From Thunnus maccoyii (taxonomy: Eukaryota; Chordata; Actinopteri; Scombriformes; Scombridae): a stretch of DNA of 64,000 nt. The stretch is taken from the NCBI RefSeq assembly GCF_910596095.1, contig NC_056540.1:33125001-33189000 (forward strand), given 5' to 3'. Positions 24,109 to 34,815 of this stretch are shown in pieces. A program made the position numbers and the translations under genes. The first letter of the stretch is position 1. Each line of letters starts with the position of its first letter. The notes below the pieces were generated by a model. The model was not told where the DNA came from. It ran no database searches and saw nothing but the letters and a program-made list of their open reading frames with translations.

Positions 24109-25143
24109 GGGGAGACCGGGGATGGTTGTAACATTTCTGACATCTCTGTCTGTAGCTTAGAGCTCTTTTAAACCAGCGCATTCAAAATGTGATGCAAACT
24201 AGTGACATGTGTCTGCTATTGAATGGTGCAGCTGTTATCTGTGCAGCACAAACAGAAAACGTATGGTTTAGTCTCAAACACAAGGAGTGAAATGTTACAA
24301 TTGACCTCATAGTCTGGGTTAGTTGTAACATACCCTGGAGTGAAATGTCACATTATGAAATAAAGATTACGACAAAAACTTAAGATATTGAAAACTTTTT
24401 ATTTAACACTTAAATGACTTTTTAACATAATTGGGATGTGTTTGCATGTGTGTGTGTGTGTGTCACACAAGCATTTGAACATAATAATAAAACTGAAAAA
24501 AATGTGCACCAGCTTCATCAACTGAACATTAGTGTGTCTGTGTGTGCCAAAGTATGTTAGTCACCGTCGGAGTCACAGTGGTGACAGATGTTTCATGGGC
24601 CCACAGACTACAAGTCATACACCGAACTCAATCTTCCTTCCGCGCTCTTTTACATCATTTGATGCTCTCTTCAAAATGTTATGAGACACCCCCCTGTCAG
24701 TCTTTCTCTTCCAGGACCTGGCATACTGAAATTCAAAGTAAACATATAAATACAGTGAAATGTTTTGCTTGGGGTAGATTGCAACATTTTTCCACATGTT
24801 ATTACAACTAACCCAGACTCTTGTAGCCATGAACTAGCTTACCTTACAGCTAGCAACTGAAACATTAGCACTAACAACATAATTAACATGATTTAAGTTT
24901 GATGAGTTTATCTACAAAGCAGGCAATGCTATCACAAAAATAAATGAAGTAAAAAAAAATTACTTTCTTACCTCAAAATTAGTTTTTTCCTTCTAAAATC
25001 AGCTGTGTGTGTCTGCCGCAGGGTGTTACTTCCTCACATGGGGAACAAGGGCTAAACTGAGCATGTGCAGAGTGAATCAGGTGATTTGTAACTTGTTCCT
25101 GATTGGAGAATTTGAAAGTGTTACAACCATCCCCGGTCTCCCC
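24109..25143. mobile_element. Inverted-repeat element with TA target duplication
   Basis: With the flanking bases, 24106-24133 and 25119-25146 form a perfect 28-bp inverted repeat. The element proper starts ggggagaccggggatggttg and ends in its complement, flanked by TA on both sides. A second, inner inverted repeat of 18 bp lies at 24311-24328 and 24802-24819 (agtctgggttagttgtaa and complement). No transposase frame is seen, so it is non-autonomous. TA duplication suits Tc1/mariner or pogo-like transposition, but the superfamily is not proven. Confidence 0.85.
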
Positions 25144-25559
25144 TACTTCTTCCAGCGCTGTGACTGGTTTTATGATGCTGTTGGGACTGTTGTTGTTGTT
25201 GTCTCACTGACAGAGAAAGTTTAAGGTGTGACTTACTGAGATTTCATCCTTTATGAATCATCCTCGTAGCTGCTTCCGCTACTAAAATGTGACCCGACAT
25301 GTTTGTAAACCGAGGAGCGTTTAAGATCCGACCTCTCAGAAAACGTCACCATGTTGAGTGTTTTGTGAGTTTCTGTTGAAAGTTTCCCTGCAGGCTGACG
25401 GCTGCGGACGCTCTGTGCAGATGAAACTACAGTTATGAGCAGAGAGGTCGGTGTTCAACAAAGTGGCACAATTTAATTTGTGTGGCAGGAACTGTGCAGC
25501 TCCGATAGACTCAGTAATGAAACCTCTCAGCTTTAAGTTCTGTCTACTTTATATTCACA

Positions 25560-25830
25560 AAGAGAAAAACGAGCGAGGCAGCCATCGTGGAGACATGCAA
25601 ATACACTGATCTCTTTAATACGAGCTTCACCCAATTGGACGGCGACTTTGACAAGCAGAACAAATGCCCTGCGAGCACAAACACGCGCAGGTCAGGAGGA
25701 GCGGCGCTGATGGCCGAGGCAGAATTCTACTTTCTTTATCCTCTTTTCAACGCTGGCAGTCACATTCTGCCTGTTCGCTTACTGTTAAATTAGTCATCTG
25801 AGATTAGAGACGGCTTAAGGAAGAAAAGTT
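25560..25830. promoter_or_regulatory. Candidate conserved non-coding element with octamer site
   Basis: Complex, GC-balanced sequence containing ATGCAAAT (25595-25602), the POU/octamer motif, and a TTAGTCATC word. It stands out from AT-rich repeat surroundings. Inference from composition and one motif only. Confidence 0.25.
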
Positions 25831-26567
25831 TCCCTCCAAAAAGTTGATAAAGCTTTGCGACTTAATGTATATTGAACATATGCAAAAATAAAATGTGAGG
25901 AAGGAAGTTTTGTCTTTATGGGGAAAGTTTCTGTGAACTTTTTTACGAGATTAAAAATATCCATTTTGAAAAAGCTGTTTATTCATTTCAGCTCTGCTTC
26001 CTCTCGTTCCTTTTCTTTTGTGAGATGTTCAGATGGATATTAATCTCATGTCTTTGTGTCTTAATCTTAGACATTTTTTGGGGGGGAAAATATTTTCTCG
26101 TTTGTTTCCCTGTCGAGAGTTAGATGAGAACATCGATACCACTTTTATCTCCGTCTGATGATTATGGAGCCTGGAGGTGATTGGCTGAGCTTAACATAAA
26201 CAGACCAACACGTCCTCGTAATTAAACGACCACATAGGTGGATTATACCTGCACTCTATCAGTGCTTTCTAAAACCGTCTGTTAGACAATAATGATGTGG
26301 TTCAGGTCTGGTTAGGTTTAGGGAAAGATCCTGGTTTGATCACTTGGAATGTTTAAAGTTCCTACTTCCTTAAAGTTAGGCAACTTTCGTTGTCATGGCA
26401 ATAATTGTAGTTGAATATGGAAACGTGTCACCGTATATAAACGTCGTCTGAACTGTGTCACTTCTTCAGGTCATAATTATATGAATACTGTCGTTGCTGG
26501 ACAGACAGACAGAGTCAGGCTGGCTGTTTTCCCCTGAAGCTCATCAACTCTTGGATCTACAGACATC

Positions 26568-26790
26568 ATTAGAGCCACAATTCGATTACAGATAACCAAT
26601 CAATTGTTTCACTTATTTATTAGCACATACTCAGAGTTCAACACATGAGAGGGGTCTGTTGGCAAAAATAAAAGCAAAAATATAAAAACATTTTCTGGTT
26701 CCGGAGCTCAAATAGAAGATTTGCTGTTTTTCTTTGTCATATATGACAGAAAGTTGAATATTTTTACATGTTGAACTTTGAACTGTCAGA
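26568..26790. repeat. Dispersed 'gagctgcaac'-family copy, strongly degraded
   Basis: Shows the body blocks 'acattttctggttcc' and 'ttgctgtttttctttgtcat' and the 'gttgaatattttt' segment found in sister copies. Confidence 0.45.
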
Positions 26791-28905
26791 ATATTCCTTC
26801 AAATACAGAAAACACAAACACATGTTTTTGTATTTACAGCATGTTTGTTTATTTGTTTGTGTTTTGTCTCACTTTGCATGTGTTGTCAAATCGATGAAGA
26901 TGTTTTAAACATGTAAAATCTTTGGTCTGGTTAAGACGGCAGGGACATAACTCACTCCCCGAGGTATTGATGAGCATCAGAGGCGTCTCTGATGTGTTGA
27001 ACTCTGAGTCTGTGCCCATAAACTCTGGACGGAGGTCGCCTGTAGGGTTTCTTTGTGTGAGCACAATCGTTATAAACATTAATTTGTCCCTTTATCAGTT
27101 AAACTTGTTAAAGTTTCTATATGTAGGAATCAGAAATTCCTTCTCGTGGTCGTTAAATGATCTGCAGTCAACATCCAGATGCTCACATGCTCGCGGTGGG
27201 AGACTGTTGCAGGTAATATCTTTATTCTCGCTTCTCATAATTACATAAAAGATCCCCCCCCCTTTTTTTATCGTGATGTTGTTATTGCAGGAGTCCCTTG
27301 AAGTTCTCCTGAGGGAGACAATAAAAGCGACCTCGACCTTTTCTTTATTTGCAGTGTGTTGAGTTTTCAGTGACGCTGCAGAACTGAAGGCTTCACTGAG
27401 CATCATGGATGACATGTTTTCACTTTTCTTTTATTGAGAAAATGATTAGCAGGTTAATTGACCACATGAAGTATTGATGTTCAGGAAAGCAAATTAGCAT
27501 ATTTTCCAAAATTTCAAACTATTTTTTAAAATTTCTCTTCATTGAGACTAAAGAACTCAAACCATGAAACATTAACATCATTGACCAGTGTATAATCAGC
27601 ATATTTAGTCCTGGTTATATCTCTAGTCTCTATTCTTTTTTATCTATACGCAGGTGACAAATGAAAGGAAAAACCAACATTCAGTGTGTCAGTAAGGTGT
27701 TTGACCACCACGTGCTGCTCCTTGTTATTGATTCTACAGTCTCTGAACTCTACTGGAGGGATGAACTTTTGAATTTCATTCGGTGTTTTGATGACGGTGG
27801 TCTCTTTTATTTGGATCAGACCTTCTTCAAGACCAACAATCAGTTGTTGGTCCTGCTTTAGTTTCTTTCAGACAGCGAGCAGTTGAAACACAACGTCAGT
27901 GTTCTGTACTTTGTATCGGAGGCAGCAGAGAGCAACGACACTGCTGCAACTCCAGACTACCTCTGATAATACCAACGAAGAAGTACACAGACCCTTAACT
28001 AAAGTAGAAGCAGCAATAAGACAATGTTACAAGTAAAAGTCTTACATCCAGAATTCAACTTGAGTAAAAGTTTTGCCAGCACAATGTATCAAAAGTAAAA
28101 GTTCTCACTGTGCAAAATGGCCGAGTGTTCAGTTATGTTGCCTTCGAGGTCCCAGACAGATGATATATTTTATGATGTTACGTTACGATGAAGAGTTAAA
28201 CGCCACCTGCTGTCTGTTCATCCACAAAACCAAATCCTTATAAATGAAGAACCTTCAACACTTCATTCAAATCTCTTTGTAAGTGTCCAGACGAGGTAAG
28301 AGACGAGATGATCATCTTCAGTTATTACTGTGCTCTGAGCAATAAACCAACAAACTCTTTTTTTTTGTCTTATCTTGTTGTAACTGGATGATACCTGCAG
28401 ACACTACTCAGGGCAGAAAAAGTGCTTCCCTCCTCTGCATGTTTTTCAAAAAAATAAAAATTGTCATTTCATGTGTTTTAACAGTTTTTTTTACAGTTAA
28501 TATTTTCCTGAAAAGACACTTGAACATCAACAATCAATAATAAGATGGTAAAGCGTTCGGAGCCAAACACATAATCGCTGTGTTTACGAGCATGAAGAGG
28601 ATAAGAATATACTTTAGATTGTGCACACAGCCTGTAAACACTGTATAGATTCAAGCAGAAGCACATCTGTCCCAGCAGACAAACATTAATGTGAAATAAA
28701 AGATGGAAACAAGGTGACTGAAGCTCCTCCTGTGTATGATGTGGAGTCAGAAGGTTTTTGTTCTGCAGATGAAGCGTTTTTGACCACTGATGTACCTGCA
28801 GCTCAGTGATGAAAGGATCAGATACAGACCAGGATTTATAAAACCAGTGTTGATCCATTAAAGGAAAATTCCGTCTTATTCACAAAGTTTTTCTTTGAAC
28901 AATAA

Positions 28906-28911
28906 TTTATT
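28906..28911 (-). terminator. TMEM216: TMEM216 candidate polyadenylation signal
   Basis: AATAAA on the minus strand, about 200 bp past the stop codon. This is the nearest canonical signal downstream of the last exon. Confidence 0.5.
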
Positions 28912-29111
28912 TACAGAAATGCGTTGATCTCAAACAGTTTGTATAAAACAGTAGAAAACATTGTATCAAACTGATTCACATTTACATTTATGAAAATAAA
29001 CAAAGTTTAATATTTACAAAGTGTCATCTACAGAAAGATTTGTACATTTTTCTTCATGATTCCACTGCTGACGTCTTCATGCTCCGTGTTCCAGGTGAAC
29101 CTTCATCCTCT

Positions 29112-32100
29112 TCAGTACACTTTGGACCTGCGAGAACAGAAAACATAAAGGCACAAAAACCAATAACTCGAATATTTCCAGATGCAGAAGAATAATTACA
29201 GATTTTGATTGAAGCGAGAACCCTCTCATCACCTGGAGAAAGCAGAGACGGAGACGAGGCCGAGCAGGAACTCGAGGGCGTAGAAGCAGAGCAGCACGGC
29301 GCTGAGGAGGAACTCCAGCCGCAGGACGAAGGTCTGCAGCAGCAGGTAGTAAACGGCCAGCGCGGCGCAGGGCAGCAGGATGAAGAGCGACACCGCCGAC
29401 GCCAGAGAGCGTTCACACAGGTTCCCCTTCCAGCCTGGACCGGGACACCGAGACGGTCAGCACACAGGATCTGATTATTGTTCAGCATGAAAACCAAACT
29501 TTTACCGTCTCACCGGTTTTAACTAGACGACATCTGGACATATATAAACCAGCTTTGTTTCCAGCTTCAACACGAGATCATTTAGGATCTACATCACAGA
29601 CGCTGAAACGATCCGTCCATCGAAAGAAAAATGATCAGCAACAATTTTAATAATCGATTTTTCATGTAAAAAAACACCAAAAATCTTCTGGTTTAAGCTT
29701 TTTAATGTGAGGATTTTTCTGCTTTTCTCTGTTTTATATGATTGTAACTGAACATCTTCAGGTTTTGGACTAAACAAGATATTTGAAGACGTTTTCTTCG
29801 GCTCTGAGAAATTAATGGACAGTTTTTCATGACTTTTATAGATTTAACAATAATCAAAATAATTCTTAGTTGCAGCCTTAAAGGTTTTATAACCTCATTT
29901 TTCTCAGTCCACAGACAATATACAGAGAATATTAGAGCAGGAAGTAACAATCATCAGTTGTTTTTATTAATTGTTTCAGGTGTAAAATGTAAGAAAATTG
30001 AGAAAAATGTATCAATTTCTTTTTAAAGAAAGTTCAGTTGTTTAGTTTATATGAAGTGCAAAAACATCCAGTACAAGTTCTCAGAAGGCGACATCAGTGA
30101 CATCATCAGTGACATCATCAGTGACATCATCAGTGACATCATCAGTGTCTGAAACTCTGAATTTACACTGATATGGATATAAGAAAAGCAACAAATCCTC
30201 AGACTGGAGAAGAAACCAGAGATGTTTTTTCTGGGAAGTTGATTTAAACGAATACTTGTTTGATTCATTTCTCTTAAACTACTAATTAATAATCACCTTA
30301 TAGTTATAGATTTATTACACTTACATTTGCAGTTCAGTGTTTGAACTGGAATTTAAAAGGTGTTTCTGTAAACCAGCAGCATATGGAGGCAGGAAAATGA
30401 TTCACTGGTATTACAGAGTACTGATAATAATTAATGGCTTCAAATGAAGACAATATTAACCCTCAAACCTGCCAGAATCTGTACAAATAACAACAATAAT
30501 AATAATAATAATAATAATAATAATTAAGGACACAGCATTTGGGAGTCAGCAGCTTCTGACTGAACTCTTCCACATGTTCAACCTCACACAGCTGCATGTT
30601 GTTGCAGCAGATGTTTGGCATCTTTGCTTTAAAAATGACTAAAACAATTATTCCATTGGAATGGCTGTGAGTATTCATTCATTCATTCATTCATTCATTC
30701 ATTCATTCATTCAGTTCAGACACTGCTGCTGATGGAATTAGAAAGTTTCTTCTCTGCTGCTGAAGACTGAAACGTAACCAGCAGCTGTTGTCCAGCAGAT
30801 GGCAGCAGAGAAGCTGAGACATGAATCTGCCTCAAATTTTAAACCAAACATGTAGATTTGCTTCATTAATAAGGTGAAGTTTAATTTAATGCGTCTCAGT
30901 TACTGTTCGGTCAGAGGAGAGTATATCTCTGTTCGGTGTCTCAGTCTCACCGTAAAAGATCCTGAGAGTCTCGAGGCCGAGGAAGAGCACCAGCAGCACC
31001 ACGTCCAGAACCAGATTATCTGACGGGTACGGGAGCAAAACACCTGCAAACAACAAAGAGAAGAAGAAAATACAAACACACAGGTTTCATGTCTAATATT
31101 AAAACGGTGAATATGAATTTAAAAAGCAAGAATGAAATTAACTTTACCAACTTAAGTTTGGAAATTAATTTTTAAAAAAAAGTCCTTTAATGATTCCCCT
31201 CTCTCATTAGGACACTCTGACCTTTGACCTCCTTCCTTCAGCTGCCTGTAGTTTTATTTTTCTTGCCACCAAAGCAAAACAAACAAAATGTTCATAAATG
31301 GTTTTGACTGTTGACGGCTCAGTCACTATCGCTGCTAATCAGTGGTGAGAAGGGTCAATCGGTGTTTCCTAAAGCCCGACACGACGTCCTCTAATGTCTT
31401 GTTTTGTCCACGACACAAAGATATTCTGTTTACTGTCGTAGAGACTAAAGAAAACAGAAAATATTCACATTTAAGAAGCTGGATTCAGAGAATTTGGACA
31501 TTTTGTTTGAGATTAAAACAAACCAATCACAAGTTATCATGTGAATAAAAGCAGCTAAATGTTGGATTCCAGACGACTGCTGATGAAATCTGACCCGAAA
31601 TCTGGGATGTTAAAGTGAACCGTGTGTCAGCGTGTGAACATGTGAAGGCGGCACAGCAGCTTACACACCTTTATAGATGAACATCAGGATCTCTGCCAGG
31701 TAAAAGGCAGCAAAGTACCAACAGTTCAGATACAAGAGGATTTGCAGAGGAGTGGAGGACAGCTGAGGATGACACGGTCAAGGACAACAGACACAGACAG
31801 AACAAATCAAACAGACACAGACAGAACAAATCAAACAGACACAGACAGACAGAACAAATCAAACGCAGACAGAGCAGCTGCAGCTCTACGTCAGTTTCAT
31901 GTGAAGGATACGATCGGTTGGCTTCCTGCAGAGAAACAGAGAAACCAAAAATACAGCTGTTAGAGGCAAACTGATAAACACTGACAGAAATGATAAAAAT
32001 AGAGCTTGTTAATAAATCAATATTATATCAACAGGAGACTAGTTTTTGTCTAAGCTGTTGGTTTATTAAAATATGGCTTAAACATTGTAACATTTTCAGG

Positions 32101-33865
32101 TCTTGAAAGCTGTTTTACGGTCAAGTGACACAATTTTCTGAACTCATTTAACCAAATTCTACATATAACTTTTTGACTTTTATTTATTTGTAATAGTTAA
32201 AATCAAACAAATAACATTAAAATGACAATGTGTAGGGAGATAAAAGGTATATCAGTTTATTAATCACATCTGCATAAATAACAATTAGAGCTTCTGCTGA
32301 AAAAGCTGAAAAAGCTAAAAAAAAAAAACTGAAGCTTAAACTGTGTTTTTCTTCAGATATAAGAACAGTTTTTCTCTCCAGGATAAAGTTTGTCCATGTT
32401 TGACTTTGAGGACATTTTGTACATGAATGCATCATCTCATCACAGAGCTCTGAGAGTCATTAGGAGCTGTCAGGTCCTCACTCATCACTGCACGCTGTAC
32501 GCTCGTGTTGGTCGACCCGCTTTGATTCCTGTGAAACTATTACATCATCATCTAACTGCCAGTGTCAGTGGGGGCTGCTGGGGGGGTTTTAATGCTGTTT
32601 CTCAGTCCAGTTCTAGTTTAAAGGTTGTATTTTTAATCGTCATTTTATTCATGAGTTTATTATTTTATATTGACTAATGAGAAGTCTGTCTGGATTACTT
32701 GTTTTTATGTTGTTTGACTGAACTTTATGCTGCTGCCTGTCTTGGCCAGGACAAAAAAAGAGATTTTTAATCTTAGTGAGGTTTTTCTTCTTCTTTGGTC
32801 TGCAAAATGTAAGAAAAAATCCCCTTCACAGTTTCCCAAAACCTGAGTTCACACATTCATACCCAAAAGTAATCTGTTTATTATTATTTTTGGCACAAAA
32901 AGCATTAAAAAAAAATCACATTTGAGAAGCTGAGAAGCTGTTGCCGATTACTTTTCTGGTGAACTATTCAATTTTCTTCTTTTCTTTTCTCTAAACACAA
33001 TATATTCACAATGGCAAAAATATATGTTATGTTAAAATATTACATAGGAAGATTAGAATTAGAAACTCTGAATTGTATCTTTTATATAAAACCAGATATG
33101 TGGTAAAACATGAATGTCATTAGTTGAAGGAATTAAAGGTGTCTGTGCAAGAACTGTCAGACTTTACATGTGTGTTAATATCTTCTGAAGACACCGATAT
33201 CCATATATAAAACATAACTTAATGTACTGTTGATACTGAGGTATTTGGTTGAAAAATATTGCCACTATGTTATAAAACATCGTCACTCTACCCTGTTATG
33301 AAATCATCCAGTCAAATCTCTGATGTAATGAACATGAAACTGACTTATTTCTGCTGTCAGGAGCAATTTCAAGTTTGTCTTTTTTTTTATCTCTGGTCAG
33401 TGAAAATGTGCAGTTTGTATAATGACTATTTGCATTTGGAAACACATCTTGTCTGATGAGTAACAGCTAGTGTGAAGCTTTATGTGAAGCAGAATTTACA
33501 CAAAAGTCTCTGTGTGAACAGTTACGTTCAGGAACATTAGCATCAGCTACAGAAACAGGCAGGCTTACTGTCTCCCTGGAGACTGCTCCAGTAAATGTAC
33601 TTAATTACTTTCCACCGCTGCTCACTAACTTATATTAGCAGTGTAACTGTTATAACGTTAATAAGAGAAGAAGCTACATGATGATAAAAAAAAAGCTGCT
33701 TCTCGCGGGTATTTCCGACCTCGCGACGGTTTGAAGTTACGTTACGCAGTTTCCTAAATAACTTCACCGCGTTAAATACTATAATGTACAAAAAACATTA
33801 TAAATAAATGTTGTATACCGTCAGATTTATGTGACACAAAGAGTGTGCGACTTACCAGGCGCCAT
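29112..33865 (-). CDS. TMEM216: Transmembrane protein 216 (ciliary transition zone)
   Basis: Minus strand, six coding exons: 33865-33856, 31925-31912 (14 nt), 31762-31669, 31043-30951, 29434-29233 and 29127-29112. All have GT-AG introns and matching phases, giving 142 codons (human 145). It reads MAPGSQPI-LSSTPLQILLYLN..., then FYGWKGNLCERSL, YYLLLQTFVLRLE and AFSRSKVY. Four hydrophobic segments lie at about residues 14-38, 41-64, 80-103 and 108-133, with short polar ends, as in this tetraspan family. TMEM216 is a Meckel/Joubert complex protein of the ciliary transition zone. TMEM80 is the nearest alternative, but KGNLC and YYLLLQT.VLRLE favour TMEM216. If the last intron is retained, the frame ends at once after Phe-Ser-Arg (TGA at 29229-29231). 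An X-box-like site lies just upstream of the ATG, and the gene is head-to-head with TMED9. Confidence 0.93.
29600..29880. repeat. Dispersed 'gagctgcaac' repeat copy in TMEM216 intron 4
   Basis: Ends aataattcttagttgcagcc and carries the 'ttctgcttttctctgtttta' and 'aacaagatatttgaagacg' blocks; closely related to the 20845-21115 copy. Confidence 0.65.
30097..30144. repeat. 12-bp tandem repeat (gtgacatcatca)4
   Basis: Four exact units inside TMEM216 intron 4. The same 12-mer occurs about twice at 36899-36923 in TMED9 intron 3. Confidence 0.95.
30492..30525. repeat. (AAT)n microsatellite
   Basis: About eleven AAT units in TMEM216 intron 4. Confidence 0.95.
30671..30712. repeat. (ATTC)n microsatellite
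   Basis: About ten ATTC units in TMEM216 intron 4. Confidence 0.95.
30792..30805 (+). promoter_or_regulatory. CTCF-like core motif in TMEM216 intron 4
   Basis: CCAGCAGATGGCAG fits the core consensus CCASYAGRKGGCRS at every position. Occupancy is unknown. Confidence 0.35.
31787..31862. repeat. 24-bp minisatellite filling half of TMEM216 intron 2
   Basis: Three units beginning acagacacagacag and ending aacaaatcaa (24, 24 and 28 bp). On the transcribed minus strand they are pyrimidine-rich (ttgatttgttctgtctg). They occupy half of the 149-bp intron between the microexon and exon 3 and lie close to where the branch point and polypyrimidine tract must be. Confidence 0.9.
31912..31925 (-). CDS. 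TMEM216: TMEM216 14-nt microexon
   Basis: gaagccaaccgatc, preceded by tctctgtttctctgcag and followed by gtatcc. It joins the 10 coding nt of exon 1 to exon 3 in frame, giving Met-Ala-Pro-Gly-Ser-Gln-Pro-Ile-Leu-Ser-Ser. Skipping it would shift exon 3 into a frame that stops at the end of that exon. The inclusion is inferred from phase and splice signals, with no transcript seen. Confidence 0.8.
31926..33855 (-). other. TMEM216: TMEM216 intron 1
   Basis: 1.93-kb AT-rich intron. No other exon, RNA gene or bounded transposon seen in it. Confidence 0.7.
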
Positions 33866-33870
33866 GTCTT

Positions 33871-33884
33871 GTTACCATAGAAAC
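33871..33884 (-). promoter_or_regulatory. RFX X-box-like motif at TMEM216 start
   Basis: On the minus strand it reads GTTTCTATGGTAAC, ending 5 bp before the ATG. The RFX consensus is GTNRCC(N0-3)RGYAAC, palindromic in form. The right half (GGTAAC) is a perfect half-site and the left half has one mismatch (on the plus strand GTTACC-AT-AGAAAC). X-boxes near the start codon are a known mark of RFX-controlled ciliary genes, which fits TMEM216. Confidence 0.6.
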
Positions 33885-34121
33885 AGCTTGGCGGAAGTGC
33901 TTCTTCTTCACTTTTGGGTTAAACAGCAGCGGTATTTCCCGCCATGCTGCCCCCTACAGCTTCAATGTCACTATGGCGCAACTGATATCAATAATATATT
34001 TTTTATTATCTTTGTTTATGGTACAAGATAAGATAGATAGATGAACATGAAACAAACAAAACAACAACAAAAATAACACAATGTTTGGTTTAATCATTTT
34101 AGATTTTCTTATTGTACAATG

Positions 34122-34169
<48 letters not shown>

Positions 34170-34701
34170 TGTTGGGGCGGGGGGGGGGGGGATGTTTGTC
34201 TAAGGATATGGAGCGGAGGGAGAGCAAAAGGGAGAGACTATTATTGTTTTCAACTATGTACTTTACTTTCATTATATTATTCTGAGTAGTACAGTTGTAT
34301 GTAGTTGTATAGTTTGGTGTAGTGTATGTTGTATAGTATGTATATTATCAAACGTCCCAGACATTTAGGATTTTGATGTTATTTTTTGTTTGTTTGTTTT
34401 ATAATGCAATTATAAAATTCATTATTATTTGTTGACTTGTGTGTTTTTAATTTATCAGAAATCATAAAACTTGGTAACCATGAAAGGTTTTGTCCTTGGA
34501 AGCATCAAGTTGACAGTAAAAGGTAAACTTACTAGCTTTTTTCAAGACCTTTCAATCACATCTTTGTCCTCCTCCTCCTTTGTTTGTCAACCTTATATAT
34601 TATGTATATACATACTTGTATTTTAAACCGTTTTCATAAAATAAAGACAGGGAAAAACTAAAAACTAAAAAAAAGGAAAAAGAAGACGAAATTAAAATAA
34701 G
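33885..34701. other. Shared intergenic region between TMEM216 and TMED9
   Basis: About 950 bp separate the two start codons. It contains a (TG)n-G13 tract (34124-34191), AT-rich DNA and the promoter motifs listed separately. It may act as a bidirectional promoter region. Confidence 0.5.
34124..34191. repeat. (TG)n followed by G-rich run
   Basis: (TG) run at about 34124-34168, then tct, gttggggc and 13 consecutive G (34179-34191). Alternating TG favours left-handed DNA and G-runs favour quadruplex or slippage. It lies between two divergent promoters. Confidence 0.95.
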
Positions 34702-34721
34702 AACTACAATACCCAGCATCC
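34702..34721 (+). promoter_or_regulatory. ZNF143/THAP11-like motif, TMED9 promoter
   Basis: aactacaatacccagcatcc matches the ZNF143 site form ACTACAATTCCCAGCATGC closely. It lies about 95 bp before the TMED9 ATG, typical for housekeeping promoters. Confidence 0.55.
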
Positions 34722-34736
34722 TCCTGCAGCGCGCTG

Positions 34737-34741
34737 ATTGG
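34737..34741 (-). promoter_or_regulatory. CCAAT box
   Basis: ATTGG on the plus strand (CCAAT on minus) in the context ctgattggccag, which fits an NF-Y site, about 75 bp before the TMED9 start codon. Confidence 0.5.
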
Positions 34742-34815
34742 CCAGAGTAGTCCGATGGTTTACGTGGCACTGCTGGGTCTGCGCAGACTCAGTCGAGCTC
34801 TCTCCCGGCAGGAAG

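Larger units (their letters stand above)
23499..25160 (+). mobile_element. 5'-truncated hAT-like copy carrying two nested insertions
   Basis: Collinear with the complete element at 43378-44333 from 'tacaacacattgttaaagat' to the right terminus (tacttcttccagcgctg at 25144-25160, against tacttcttccaccactg in the complete copy). It contains the same 334-bp CAG-ended MITE, only one 47-bp unit, and a 1.03-kb TA-flanked element inserted in its right terminus. The left terminal repeat is missing. Confidence 0.8.
25170..28900. other. Gene-free stretch beyond the TMEM216 3' end
   Basis: No exon supported. It has a candidate conserved element (25560-25830), a degraded dispersed repeat (26568-26790) and a hAT-like fragment with 'acaagtaaaagtcttacatcc' near 27990-28110. 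The 126-codon minus-strand frame at 28478-28858 has no recognisable domain and lies just past the TMEM216 polyadenylation signal. Confidence 0.5.

Noticed and set aside
28478..28858. 126-codon minus-strand frame downstream of TMEM216
   Set aside because: No family signature and no splice-supported partner; sits past the TMEM216 polyadenylation signal.
29054..29497. 147-codon minus-strand frame over TMEM216 exon 5
   Set aside because: Wrong frame: the Cys/Ser/Pro-rich translation overlaps the correct frame reading KGNLCERSL and YYLLLQTFVLRLE. The plus-strand 89-codon frame there is also a shadow.
34738..34815. N-terminal extension of TMED9 from 34738
   Set aside because: 34738 is TTG, not ATG. 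The first in-frame ATG at 34816 gives a normal signal peptide.
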